Shown piece after piece: positions 1-7,212 of a DNA stretch of 64,000 nucleotides. The stretch is from Sphaerisporangium sp. (GTDB lineage Bacteria; Actinomycetota; Actinomycetes; Streptosporangiales; Streptosporangiaceae). Position numbers and translations under genes: made by a program. The notes under the pieces are model-generated. The model was not told the DNA's origin and did no database searches. It worked only from the letters and a program-made list of their open reading frames with translations. The DNA lies in contig JAOPYI010000113.1 in assembly GCA_025964675.1 (NCBI GenBank), positions 1-64,000 of the forward strand, given 5' to 3'. Position 1 is the first letter of the stretch; every line of letters starts with the position of its first letter.

Positions 1-11
1 TGCTGAATGAC

Positions 12-1184
12 CTATGCATGGCCCCCAACGGTCACCGTGCCGATGGTCAACCGCGGTTCTCCCTCCAGGATCTCTCCGATGCGCTCCACTTGGTCGTCGA
101 GTTCCCGACGTTGGGAGGGGGTGAGCAGGGTCAACGGCTCGACCGTGATGTCCAGCTTGCGTCCGGAGCGGCGCTGATGCCAGACGCCTGCGACCGTGCC
201 GTCGATCAGCAGTACTGGAAAGTTGCCGGCCTGGCCGCCGGCGAGCGCGCGTCGTGCGGCTGGTCCCGGGAAGAGCAGCTCCCGGGGATGGCTGCCAACC
301 GTGTAGTGGTCGAAGTACGGCAGCAGCCGCACGCCGCACGGTGGCAGGGATGCCGCGGCAGTGTCACCGGAGGCAACCCATGCGCGGGCGCCACCAACCT
401 CGACCTGTTCCAGTTCACTCGCGAGGGAGTCGAACAGTTCGGTCGCCCAACCGCGCGGGGCGGACAGCCATTGCGCGAAGTGCTGCGGCGTGGCCGGGCC
501 GTAGGCGTGCAGGTAGCGGCGGACAAGGCCGGCGAGCGCGTCGGATGCCGCGGCCGGCTGGAATCCCGGCAGCCACCGCTGCGGGCTGGTATAGGTGACG
601 TTTCGCCCGCGGTTCGGGCCGAAACACAGCGCGCCGCGATGTGCGGCGAGGTGCATGGCTTGCCGCCAGCGTGGCCACATGCCCTGGAATGCGGGCACCA
701 CCGGGTCGGTGGCCCAGGGCCCGGTACGGACGGCTACCTCCGCGCTGAGTTCGTCGATGGTGAGTTCGGCGTCGGCTAGGGTCGCCGCGATCGCCGCGAC
801 GACCTCGTCGGTCTGTTCGGGGGTCAGTCGCACGTTGGCGGGCATGGGGTTCGTCGCCGGGGGTACCGCGCTGAGCGCGCCGGTCCACAGTGGCAGGTCA
901 ACTGTCGGCAGCAGGTGTACGGTGCCGCGCGGCCCGTACGTCTTCACCAAACTGCGTTCGCTCCACAGCGCGTCCCGGACAGTGGTCCGCGTGGCACCGG
1001 CGACGCGGAGCCCGATGGACACTTCGGCGGCGGACAGTACCTGGGCATGCGCGCCGCACATGGCGGCGACGGCGTCGGCTGGTCGGCCGTCGCGCGCCGG
1101 GGCGAACAGTCCGTGCCGGTCGAGCCGCCGGCCACATACGTCGGCCCAGGACAGCCGCGGCACGGCGGCGGAACGGTTGGTCAT
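12..1184 (-). CDS. winged helix DNA-binding domain-containing protein (HTH_42/AlkZ-like)
   Basis: A 390-residue protein of the winged-helix DNA-binding domain family, whose best known members include the DNA glycosylase AlkZ. Family-type signatures are the N-terminal block starting RLSWADVCGRRLDRHGL, the central LHAYGPATPQHFAQWL segment, and the C-terminal run LLPYFDHYTVGSHPRELLFPG followed by GTVAGVW. The reading frame extends 300 bases further upstream, but ATG 1184 is chosen because AGGAG lies 8 bases before it; an ATG three codons earlier sits directly on that ribosome site. The gene is read leftward and ends close to the window edge. A 16-base palindrome lies about 45 bases upstream. Whether it is a glycosylase or only binds DNA cannot be told from sequence. 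Confidence 0.85.
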   Translation of the reverse strand: MTNRSAAVPRLSWADVCGRRLDRHGLFAPARDGRPADAVAAMCGAHAQVLSAAEVSIGLRVAGATRTTVRDALWSERSLVKTYGPRGTVHLLPTVDLPLWTGALSAVPPATNPMPANVRLTPEQTDEVVAAIAATLADAELTIDELSAEVAVRTGPWATDPVVPAFQGMWPRWRQAMHLAAHRGALCFGPNRGRNVTYTSPQRWLPGFQPAAASDALAGLVRRYLHAYGPATPQHFAQWLSAPRGWATELFDSLASELEQVEVGGARAWVASGDTAAASLPPCGVRLLPYFDHYTVGSHPRELLFPGPAARRALAGGQAGNFPVLLIDGTVAGVWHQRRSGRKLDITVEPLTLLTPSQRRELDDQVERIGEILEGEPRLTIGTVTVGGHA

Positions 1185-1227
1185 CGGGCACATCTCCTGG
1201 TATGTCGTCGATCGGAGTCTGGTGATG

Positions 1228-1243
1228 CCGGTGCCGGCACCGG
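1228..1243. promoter_or_regulatory. 16-base perfect palindrome upstream of the winged-helix gene
   Basis: CCGGTGCCGGCACCGG is self-complementary over all 16 bases and lies 44-59 bases upstream of the ATG at 1184. It could be an operator for that gene. It is GC-rich, so chance occurrence in this genome is possible, and no regulator is known. Confidence 0.3.
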
Positions 1244-1261
1244 AACAGAAGGCAGTCCTCG

Positions 1262-1345
1262 TCAGCGGAGCTTGACGAAGAACGCGCGCAGGTCGGCGGC
1301 TACCGCATCGGCGCCCTCCATCGCGACGAAGTGGCCGTTTATCCG
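1262..1345 (-). pseudogene. C-terminal scrap of an epoxide hydrolase (first copy)
   Basis: Reading leftward, 27 residues (GHFVAMEGADAVAADLRAFF then VKLR and a stop) match the end of the epoxide hydrolase fragment at 1533-1961, which closes with GGHFAAMEAPDLLVGDVREFF then SKLR. Nothing upstream in this frame resembles the family. It is therefore a leftover tail, either from a tandem copy or from recombination between two related genes. It has no start and no catalytic Asp. Confidence 0.6.
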
Positions 1346-1489
1346 GATCATGATCCTTGCCAGAGCTGATGACCCTGCTTGGCGACAAGAGTTGGTGGCC
1401 GTCACGGGCGGTGCTGGGCCAGGGCCGCCGCGGCCCAGGAGCCGCTGACCATGTCGATCCTGGTCTTTCGCTGAGCCCGAGCACCGAAC

Positions 1490-1532
1490 ACCACCGCGGC
1501 GCCCACCTGATCGAGGTCGGCGCCGCGGTGGT
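1490..1532 (-). terminator. long perfect hairpin after the epoxide hydrolase remnant
   Basis: ACCACCGCGGCGCC (1490-1503) pairs perfectly with GGCGCCGCGGTGGT (1519-1532), with a 15-base loop that itself contains ACCT/AGGT. The right arm touches the stop codon of the leftward remnant at 1533, as expected of its intrinsic terminator. There is no U-run, which is common in actinobacterial terminators. Confidence 0.6.
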
Positions 1533-1961
1533 TCAGCGCAGCTTGCTGAAGAACTCCCGGACGTCACCGACGAGCAGGTCGGGCGCCTCCATGGCGGCGA
1601 AATGGCCGCCGCGGCCGAATTCGGACCAGTGCACGACAGTGTGTTCGAACTCGACAGTGCGCCGGATCGACACATCCATGGGGAACACCGCGACCCCGGT
1701 CGGCACCGTGGAACGCTCACTCGCGCCCCAGGCTCCGGCATGCGCGGTCTCGTAGTAGCCGTTGGCCGAGGACCCGGCGGTGCCGGTCAGCCAATACAGC
1801 ATCACGTTGGTGAGCAACAGATCCCGGTCCACCGCGTCCTCGGGAAGTTCGGCGGCCGGATCGGTCCACTCCTTGAACTTCTCCACGATCCAGGCCAACT
1901 GCCCGACCGGGGAGTCATGCAATCCGTGCGCCAGGGTCTGCGGCCGGGTGATCTGGATCAT
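1533..1961 (-). pseudogene. epoxide hydrolase, C-terminal fragment (second copy)
   Basis: The 142 residues from ATG 1961 match the C-terminal part of EHN-type alpha/beta-hydrolase epoxide hydrolases: RPQTLAHGLHDSPVGQLAWI, EKFKEWTD, LLTNVMLYWLTGT, and the end GRGGHFAAMEAPDLLVGDVR. The similarity continues a few codons upstream of the ATG (YPSTE) and is then cut by an in-frame TGA. The N-terminal EHN domain and the nucleophile-Asp half of the hydrolase fold are absent, so the product cannot be active. It is a decay product, not the paralogue of the intact hydrolase at 4650, which belongs to a different (EHN-less) branch. Confidence 0.75.
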
Positions 1962-2021
1962 CTCGGTCGAAGGGTAAGCATCATAGTAGCGTCAATCTTT
2001 CTACCGGCTGACGGGTTGGTC

Positions 2022-2066
2022 CGTGTCGAGTCGTCCGTGCGGCGTGTTCCCGCGGACGACTCGACA
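2022..2066. repeat. 15-bp perfect inverted repeat with 15-nt loop
   Basis: GTGTCGAGTCGTCCG (2022-2036) is the exact reverse complement of CGGACGACTCGACAC (2052-2066). It lies between the broken epoxide hydrolase and an AT-rich islet with a small membrane protein. It could be a bidirectional terminator or the scar of a mobile element. No target duplication was recognised. Confidence 0.6.
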
Positions 2067-2113
2067 CTGTTACTCGAGTCAAAGATTTTCGAAGAATAGT
2101 TGTCTAATTTGAA

Positions 2114-2293
2114 ATGTGGGTAACTTTGCGTCCGAATCGAGCAACTGTCGCGGTCTGGCTCATGCAATTGGCGGTGATAATTGCCATTGTATTCATTGTA
2201 GATAAATGGAAAAGGCACGCTGTTGCGGTGCTCGCGTTTGTAGTAATGCTTGTTGCGCAGCTAAACTCGATTCGTAAGCGAGGAAAGCGCTAG
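2114..2293 (+). CDS. small two-helix membrane protein of unknown function (59 aa)
   Basis: ATG 2114 opens a 59-codon frame ending at TAG 2291-2293. The product starts MWVTLRPNR, continues into a hydrophobic stretch (VAVWLMQLAVIIAIVFIV), a charged turn (DKWKRH), a second hydrophobic stretch (AVAVLAFVVMLVAQL) and a basic tail (NSIRKRGKR). That is a textbook hairpin of two membrane helices with positive ends. The reading frame is bounded by TAA at 2105. No convincing ribosome site is visible. The DNA is far more AT-rich than the surroundings (many ATT, GTA, AAT codons), so recent acquisition is likely. No family recognised; it could be a small-toxin-like or phage-type membrane peptide. Confidence 0.5.
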   Translation: MWVTLRPNRATVAVWLMQLAVIIAIVFIVDKWKRHAVAVLAFVVMLVAQLNSIRKRGKR

Positions 2294-2350
2294 GAGCACT
2301 GCTTTTACAGCCGATGATCCCTCGTCGCACCGAGTCTCGTCCACATGCAA

Positions 2351-2410
2351 ATGCTCAACGCCATGATTGTCTGGTTGAACGGCACCTTCGGTGCGGGCAG
2401 GACGTGCTAG
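2351..2410 (+). pseudogene. N-terminal fragment of a P-loop ATP-binding protein
   Basis: Twenty codons from ATG 2351 read MLNAMIVWLNGTFGAGRTC and stop at TAG 2408-2410. IVWLNGTFGAG is the usual opening of actinobacterial P-loop kinase-like proteins, which continue as a Walker A GAGKT(S/T). Here the reading breaks exactly at the Walker lysine (GAGRTC) where an unrelated, oppositely oriented transposase-like fragment begins. It is the stump of a gene cut by an insertion or deletion. Confidence 0.5.
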
Positions 2411-2529
2411 CCGACCAGTCCACCCAGGTCACAGCGCTCGGCCAGTCGCATCGCCGAGGCCAGCCCGCCGTAGGCGATCACGTGGTCATCGTCGAAGATC
2501 GCACGGGTCTTGGCGGGGGCATGAACAAT
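2407..2529 (-). pseudogene. transposase N-terminal remnant (IS1380-like)
   Basis: Leftward translation gives AKTRAIFDDDHVIAYGGL then ASAMRLAERCDLGGLVG and a TAG where the family usually has a Glu before HV. The pattern VFDDxxVxxxGLxPxxxLAERxGLxxLV is typical of the start of IS1380-family transposases. Only about 40 codons survive, without the DDE catalytic core or terminal repeats. It abuts the P-loop stump at about 2405, marking an old insertion junction. Assignment is by remembered family pattern only. Confidence 0.45.
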
Positions 2530-2583
2530 CGCACGCCGCCGGCTGTGGTTGGAGGCCACGTGGCGAAATCATGGACATGAGGC

Positions 2584-2973
2584 TCAGCCGGTGCGGCCGA
2601 ACCCGGAGACGGGGGTTTCGTACGCTTCGCGGGCGTCGAGCAACTCCTCCCAGTGCTTCTCCGCCCAGGCGCACGCGACCGCCATCGGTCCCAGCAGGCT
2701 GCGGCCAAGCGGGGTCAGCTCGTACTCGACCCGCTGCACGGCCTCGTTGTAGGCGGTACGCGAGATCAGGCCGTCCCGTTCGAGCCCCCTGAGCGATTGC
2801 GTGAGCACCTTCGCGGTGATGCCGCGCAGGGGGATCCGCAGTTCAGTGAACCGCCGCGGGCCGTGCTCGAGACAGCGGATGATCATCCCTGCCCACTTGT
2901 CGCCGAACCGGATCGGTGAGAGCGCGGACGGGCAGAGTTCGTCGAACATGTCGGGGGCGAGCCGTTCGTTCAT
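2584..2973 (-). CDS. HxlR family transcriptional regulator
   Basis: A 129-residue winged-helix regulator. It shows the HxlR layout: CPSALSPIRFGDKWAGMIIR, the helix-turn-helix GPRRFTELRIPLRGITAKVL followed by TQSLRGLERDGLISR, the wing YNEAVQRVEYELTPLGRSLL and a C-terminal helix W.EKHWEELL. ATG 2973 was chosen over the much longer open frame because the HxlR domain starts there. It is transcribed away from the SDR gene at 3076; the 102-base gap carries a GGTACC/GGTAACC element and a hairpin. HxlR proteins often repress a divergent redox gene in response to thiol or quinone stress, so it probably controls the SDR/F420-reductase pair. Confidence 0.9.
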   Translation of the reverse strand: MNERLAPDMFDELCPSALSPIRFGDKWAGMIIRCLEHGPRRFTELRIPLRGITAKVLTQSLRGLERDGLISRTAYNEAVQRVEYELTPLGRSLLGPMAVACAWAEKHWEELLDAREAYETPVSGFGRTG

Positions 2974-2989
2974 GGGTGTCACGATATCC

Positions 2990-3007
2990 GGTACCCCCTT
3001 GGTAACC
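2990..3007. promoter_or_regulatory. candidate HxlR operator
   Basis: GGTACCCCCTTGGTAACC is an imperfect dyad located 17 bases from the HxlR start and 69 bases from the divergent SDR start. Its position between a divergent HxlR regulator and its presumed target is typical for an operator. The binding motif of this regulator is not known. Confidence 0.4.
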
Positions 3008-3035
3008 GCTGCCCCGGATAGCGTCCGGGGCAGCG
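3007..3035. promoter_or_regulatory. 12-bp perfect hairpin in the SDR leader
   Basis: CGCTGCCCCGGA (3007-3018) pairs exactly with TCCGGGGCAGCG (3024-3035) around the loop TAGCG. It ends 40 bases before the SDR start, so it may be a second operator or an RNA hairpin in the 5' leader. It starts on the last base of the candidate HxlR operator. Confidence 0.45.
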
Positions 3036-3075
3036 GCTGGAGCTCAAGCCCAGCCCTGGTGAGAGGGGTCATCCG

Positions 3076-3714
3076 ATGAGCAAGATCGTGGTCTTCGGGG
3101 CTGGTGGCCGGGCCGGACGCGCGGCCGTCGCTGAGGCGCGCGGGCGTGGCCACCACGTCACCGCCGTCGTCCGTGATCCGTCCAAGTACGGCGACCTCGC
3201 GGCCGAGGGCATACAGGTCATTGCGGGCGATGTCACTGACACGTGCGGCATCACCGCGATCGCCGCCGGTCACGACGCCGCGATCAGCGCCGTGTACGAC
3301 CCGGGCTCTGATCCGCATGACTTTTTCGTCAGCTCGGCGCGGGCCCTGGTCGATGGTCTGGGGCAGGCGGCCGGGGTGGGGCGGTTGGTGGTGGTCGGGC
3401 TGGCCTCCATCCTGGAGACCGCCTCCGGGGTGAAGCTGATGGACACCACCGGCTATCCCCAGGAGTACCGATCGTTCTACCTGGGACACGCGGCTGGGAC
3501 GGACGCGTTGCATGCGGCGGTCACCACACTGGACTGGCTGGTCATCAGCCCGGCTGGCGACTTCGACCACGGTGGTGCACGCAGCGGCCGGTACCGGACG
3601 GCCCGGGCGGACGCGGCCAGCCGCATCTCCTACGCCGACTTCGCGATCGCGCTGCTCGACGAGATCGACACCCCAAGGCACCACCGCACCCATCTCGGCG
3701 TCGAGGAGGGGTGA
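3076..3714 (+). CDS. NAD(P)-binding atypical SDR-family oxidoreductase
   Basis: A 212-residue single-domain Rossmann protein. The N-terminus KIVVFGAGGRAGRAAVAEA has the glycine-rich dinucleotide loop, followed by HHVTAVVRDPSKY and GDVTDTCGI, typical of NAD(P)H-binding (NmrA/BVR-B like) proteins. It lacks the classical YxxxK catalytic pair, as is usual for this atypical SDR group, which often acts in quinone or flavin reduction or redox sensing. Its TGA overlaps the ATG of the next gene, so the two are translationally coupled. It is divergent from the HxlR gene, which probably represses it. Substrate unknown. Confidence 0.85.
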   Translation: MSKIVVFGAGGRAGRAAVAEARGRGHHVTAVVRDPSKYGDLAAEGIQVIAGDVTDTCGITAIAAGHDAAISAVYDPGSDPHDFFVSSARALVDGLGQAAGVGRLVVVGLASILETASGVKLMDTTGYPQEYRSFYLGHAAGTDALHAAVTTLDWLVISPAGDFDHGGARSGRYRTARADAASRISYADFAIALLDEIDTPRHHRTHLGVEEG

Positions 3715-4145
3715 TGGACAGCCGAGCCGGCGAAGAGGTTCACGACAATCCGAACGACTGGGTTGCCCGGCACATCCACAGTTTTCTCGAAACCGGCGGC
3801 CAAGCGCGTCCGGGCATGAACGACCTGCTGCTGACGACCCGCGGCCGGAAGTCGGGCAAGTTGCGCCGCACGGCACTCGTCTATGGGCGGGACGACGATC
3901 GCTTTGTGCTAGCCGCGTCCAACGGCGGTGCGTCGAACCACCCGGCCTGGTACCTCAATCTGCTCGACGACTTCGAGGTCACGGTCCAGGTCGGCACGGA
4001 GACGTTCGCCGCGCGAGCCCGTACCGCCACGGCGGAGGAAAAGCCGCCGCTCTGGCTGCTGATGGTCTCCATCATGCCTTCCTACGCGGACTATCAGCGG
4101 CAGACCAGCAGAGACATTCCAGTGGTGATCGTGGAGCGGGTGTAG
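3714..4145 (+). CDS. deazaflavin (F420)-dependent nitroreductase family protein
   Basis: A 143-residue protein of the DUF385/Ddn-like split beta-barrel family that binds reduced F420. Recognisable blocks are LLLTTRGRKSGKLRRTALVY, the phosphate-binding and strand region, GGASNHPAWYLNLLDDFEVTV, GTETFAARARTATAEEKPPLW and the end PVVIVERV. The ATG at 3714 shares its A with the TGA of the upstream SDR; a GTG directly before it is possible. GAGGAGGGG supplies the ribosome site. Such enzymes reduce quinones, nitro compounds or unsaturated ketones in mycobacteria and relatives. Pairing with an SDR under an HxlR regulator points to detoxification of electrophiles. Confidence 0.88.
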   Translation: MDSRAGEEVHDNPNDWVARHIHSFLETGGQARPGMNDLLLTTRGRKSGKLRRTALVYGRDDDRFVLAASNGGASNHPAWYLNLLDDFEVTVQVGTETFAARARTATAEEKPPLWLLMVSIMPSYADYQRQTSRDIPVVIVERV

Positions 4146-4154
4146 TGGCCGCCC

Positions 4155-4375
4155 TGCCTTCGCGTACTGCACGGTGATCATGTTGACTGTGGTCTTCGAC
4201 GCAGGGTAGGCGACGCCCGGGAAGGCGTACGTCGGGGTGTCGGGGTGGTGACGAGGGTCTTCGAGCCCAGGCCGCTGCTCACGTTCACCACGACCGGGGC
4301 GGCGGACCGTTGCGGCAGCGGCAGGAATGCGTGGGTGACGCGCACCACGCCGAAGACACTCGCCGTGCTCGGCAC
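4155..4375 (-). pseudogene. short-chain dehydrogenase fragment, frameshifted
   Basis: Leftward translation shows FGVVRVTHAFLPLPQRSAAP, then VVVNVSSGLGS, the core of a classical SDR ending at the catalytic Ser strand. After about 4240 the match shifts to another frame: TYAFPGVAYPASKTTVNMIT and VQYAKAG, which is the YxxxK helix. The Rossmann N-terminus and the C-terminal third are missing. A frameshift plus truncation at both ends makes this a clear pseudogene. Confidence 0.75.
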
Positions 4376-4649
4376 TCAGACACTCGTGGAGCAACCGGAC
4401 ATGCCGGGCGGCAGGAGGTGACCCCGCAAGGCCGTCAGCCCGGCGCCAGCAGGCTGGTGGTTCCTCAAGCCCCGGGTAGGCCTGACACGGCGCCGTATCC
4501 CGGAGCCGGTTTGCCGAAGTGGCAACACGATTCGCGGCGGCCCGACCGTGCTCCGCATGATGAACGCAAGAGCCGTTGGACGGCGGCCCGGCCTGGTACC
4601 GGCCGGTGGTGCACTCGGCGCGCGGAGGATCTAAAGCTTTGGAGGTTTG
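4376..4649. other. no gene recognised between SDR remnant and epoxide hydrolase
   Basis: About 270 bases with no convincing frame on either strand. The last part carries the GGAGG ribosome site (4641-4645) of the epoxide hydrolase. It is probably decayed DNA of the same accessory patch. Confidence 0.4.
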
Positions 4650-5636
4650 ATGACGCAGCCCGATCCGGTCCTGGAGATCACACATCGTCTGGTCTCCTCT
4701 CCTGCCGGCCGCATCCATCTGGTGGAGCAGGGCTCTGGGCCGCTGGTGTTGCTCGTGCACGGGTTTCCGGAGTCCTGGTACTCCTGGCGCCACCAGCTGC
4801 CGGTACTGGCCGCGGCCGGCTACCGGGCCGTCGCCGTCGACGTCCGCGGCTACGGCCGCTCCTCCAAGCCTGAGGGCGCGGCGGCGTACCGGATGCTCGA
4901 TCTGGTGGAGGACAACGTCGCCGTGGTGCAGGCCCTGGGCGAGCAGACGGCAGTGATCGTGGGCCACGACTGGGGCGCGACCATCGCTGCCAACTCCGCC
5001 CTCGTCAGGCCCGACGTCTTTAGCGCGGTCGGGCTGCTGAGCGTGCCCTACGCACCGCGCGGCGGGCCGCGGCCCAGCGAGGTGTTCGCGCAGATGGGCG
5101 GAGAGGAGGAGTTCTACGTCAGCTACTTTCAGGAGCCCGGCCGGGCCGAGGCTGAGATCGAACCGGACGTCCGCGGCTGGCTCGCCGGCTTCTACGCCGC
5201 CCTGTCCGCCGACACCATGTCGGCCGCCGGCGCCCCTGACCCGCACTTCGCCTCCCGGGGCGGGACGCTGCGCGACCGGTTCCCCGCCGGTCGGCTGCCT
5301 GCCTGGCTCAGTGAGGACGACCTCGATGTCTACGCCGCGGAGTTCGAGCGGACCGGCATGAGCGGGGCGCTCAACCGTTACCGGAACATGGACCGGGACT
5401 GGGAAGACCTCGCCGACTTCGACGGTTCCCCCATCACCCAGCCGTCCCTGTTCATAGGCGGCGCGCTGGACGCCTCCATCACCTGGCTGGCCGACGCCAT
5501 CGAGGCATACCCCGTCACTCTGCCGGGCTTGGTCTCCTCGCACCTTCTCGATGGCTGTGGCCACTGGATTCAGCAGGAGCGCCGCGAGGAGGTCAACGAG
5601 ATTCTGACCGGCTGGCTTGCCCCCCTGCCCGTCTGA
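4650..5636 (+). CDS. alpha/beta-hydrolase, epoxide hydrolase type
   Basis: A 328-residue alpha/beta hydrolase without signal peptide. The oxyanion motif is HGFPESWYSWRHQL, followed by VDVRGYGRSSKP, the nucleophile elbow VGHDWGA (Asp nucleophile, as in epoxide hydrolases and haloalkane dehalogenases) and the late His in CGHWIQQERREEV. The HGFPxSW and GHDWGA pair, the cap region and the length fit EphA/soluble epoxide hydrolases, which open epoxides to diols through a covalent Asp ester. ATG 4650 follows GGAGG with a 4-base gap; a TTG one codon earlier is less likely. It is monocistronic. Confidence 0.88.
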   Translation: MTQPDPVLEITHRLVSSPAGRIHLVEQGSGPLVLLVHGFPESWYSWRHQLPVLAAAGYRAVAVDVRGYGRSSKPEGAAAYRMLDLVEDNVAVVQALGEQTAVIVGHDWGATIAANSALVRPDVFSAVGLLSVPYAPRGGPRPSEVFAQMGGEEEFYVSYFQEPGRAEAEIEPDVRGWLAGFYAALSADTMSAAGAPDPHFASRGGTLRDRFPAGRLPAWLSEDDLDVYAAEFERTGMSGALNRYRNMDRDWEDLADFDGSPITQPSLFIGGALDASITWLADAIEAYPVTLPGLVSSHLLDGCGHWIQQERREEVNEILTGWLAPLPV

Positions 5637-5742
5637 AACACCGCTCAGACAAGCTCTGCTCGCTCCCGGTGACCTCGGCGATGGCCTCCGGCGACGGCTT
5701 GAAGTACCGGCGCAGGTTCTCCGGCTTCTTTCGAGACAGCCA
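5637..5742 (-). pseudogene. possible tyrosine-recombinase/integrase tail
   Basis: Leftward translation from 5742 reads WLSRKKPENLRRYFKPSPEA then IAEVTGSEQSL, preceded by an in-frame TGA. The pattern KKPENxRRYFxPSxEAxxEVT is seen at the C-terminus of some actinobacterial site-specific integrases. No catalytic residues are present. This is a short remnant identified by remembered pattern only. Confidence 0.35.
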
Positions 5743-5930
5743 TCGTCAACCCCCAAGCCGCGGCTGCCCGGGAACGTCACTCTCTTCCCACTGACGGCAC
5801 GTTGATTGTGGGTGTCGCGCACATTTCGGACGTGCGGCGGGCGATCTAACTTTGCGGCAACCGGAGGTGTGATCGGCATCACACCATCTCGCGTCAGCCG
5901 TGAGATCGGTTCCCGTGGAAGGAGCGGTCA

Positions 5931-7154
5931 TTGAGGCGCTTCCTGTACTCGTCCCTCACGCTGCTGGTGGGCGTCCTGTCCGTGGTCGCGGCGCTACAGC
6001 TCACCGTGAGACCCGCCGGCGCGGCCGCTCTGACCAAGGTCACCGGCTTCGGTTCCAATCCGGGCGCGCTCAACATGTGGGTCTACCGGCCCGACAACCT
6101 GCCCGCCGGCGCCCCGCTCGTCGTGGCGATGCACGGTTGTACGCAGACGGCGAACGACTACTACACCAACTCCGGCTGGAAGAAGTACGCCGACCAGTAC
6201 CACTTCGCCCTGGTCTTCCCTGAGCGGATCGACTCGGCGTCCTACCCCTCCAACTGCTTCCAGTGGTTCCAGGAGTCCCACATCGCCAGGGGGCAGGGGG
6301 AGGCGCTGTCCGTCGCGCAGATCGTCGGCTTCGCCACCCAGACCTACAACCTGGACTCCAAGCGGGTCTACATCACCGGCCTGTCGGCGGGCGGGGCGAT
6401 GACCGCAGTCATGCTCGCCACCTACCCGGACCTGTTCGCGGCCGGCTCCATCGTGTCCGGCCTGCCCTATCGGTGCTCCCCACCGGCGTCCACCTCCACC
6501 TGCCAGTACTCCGGTGTCGACAAGACCCCGAAGGCCTGGGGTGACCTGGTACGCAACGCCTACCCCGGCTACACCGGGCCGCGCCCGAGGATCGCGATCT
6601 GGCACGGGCAGTCCGACGCCGTCGTCGTGCCGAAGAACGGGCTCGAGCTGCGCGACCAGTGGACCGACGTCCTCGGCGTCTCCCAGGCGCCCGTCTCCAC
6701 CGAAACCCTCCCGGGCAGCACCACTCTGGAGAAGTACGGCGCCGACGCGGTCCGCCTCTACAAGATCGCGGGTGCGGGCCACGGCACCCCTGTTCACCCG
6801 GGTACCGGCGCCGACCAGTGCGGCACCGCCGCCGCGTACTTCCTCGACAGCATCTGCTCCGCCTACCGTGACGCCGCCTTCTTCGGTCTAGACGGCCCAG
6901 GGGGCACACCCACGGCCACCCCGACGGTCACCCCCACGGCGACTCCGACCACGACCCCGACGGTCACGCCGCCCGTATGCGTGACGGCCAGCAACTACGC
7001 CCACACCACGGCCGGACGGGCCTACCAGTCCGGCGGCAACACCTACGCCAACGGTTCCAACGACGCGATGGGGCTGTGGAACACCTTCACCAGCCACACG
7101 CTCAAGCAGACCGCCCCGGGCTACTGGGTGGTCGCGGACGCTCAGTGCCCCTGA
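5931..7154 (+). CDS. secreted PHB-depolymerase-family esterase with C-terminal binding module
   Basis: A 407-residue exported serine esterase. The start is TTG 5931, six bases after AAGGAG. A Sec signal peptide (MRRFLYSSLTLLVGVLSVVA, cleaved near AGA-AAL) is followed by an LpqC/PHB-depolymerase type 1 catalytic domain: MHGCTQTANDY (oxyanion region), the nucleophile GLSAGGAM, an Asp near WHGQSDAVV and the His in AGHGTPVHPG. Residues about 325-350 form a Thr/Pro linker (repeated PTATPTVTP), then about 55 residues with CVTASNYAHTTAGRAYQSGG, a small domain seen at the end of such depolymerases and thought to bind polymer. Likely substrates are polyhydroxyalkanoates or feruloyl/acetyl esters. Confidence 0.9.
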   Translation: MRRFLYSSLTLLVGVLSVVAALQLTVRPAGAAALTKVTGFGSNPGALNMWVYRPDNLPAGAPLVVAMHGCTQTANDYYTNSGWKKYADQYHFALVFPERIDSASYPSNCFQWFQESHIARGQGEALSVAQIVGFATQTYNLDSKRVYITGLSAGGAMTAVMLATYPDLFAAGSIVSGLPYRCSPPASTSTCQYSGVDKTPKAWGDLVRNAYPGYTGPRPRIAIWHGQSDAVVVPKNGLELRDQWTDVLGVSQAPVSTETLPGSTTLEKYGADAVRLYKIAGAGHGTPVHPGTGADQCGTAAAYFLDSICSAYRDAAFFGLDGPGGTPTATPTVTPTATPTTTPTVTPPVCVTASNYAHTTAGRAYQSGGNTYANGSNDAMGLWNTFTSHTLKQTAPGYWVVADAQCP

Positions 7155-7166
7155 GGCCGGGCACGA

Positions 7167-7212
7167 CAGGACCGCGCGACCGGCGTCGGCCGGTAGCGCG
7201 GTGTCCTGCTTT
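7167..7212 (+). terminator. intrinsic terminator after the esterase gene
   Basis: CAGGACCGCGC (7167-7177) pairs with GCGCGGTGTCCTG (7196-7208) with a two-base bulge and an inner GC-rich hairpin. CTTTGG follows. It lies 13 bases after the esterase stop. Confidence 0.55.

Noticed and set aside
1958-2218. 86-codon leftward frame covering the AT-rich islet
   Set aside because: Lacks hydrophobic or family patterns and is opposite to the coherent two-helix membrane protein frame.
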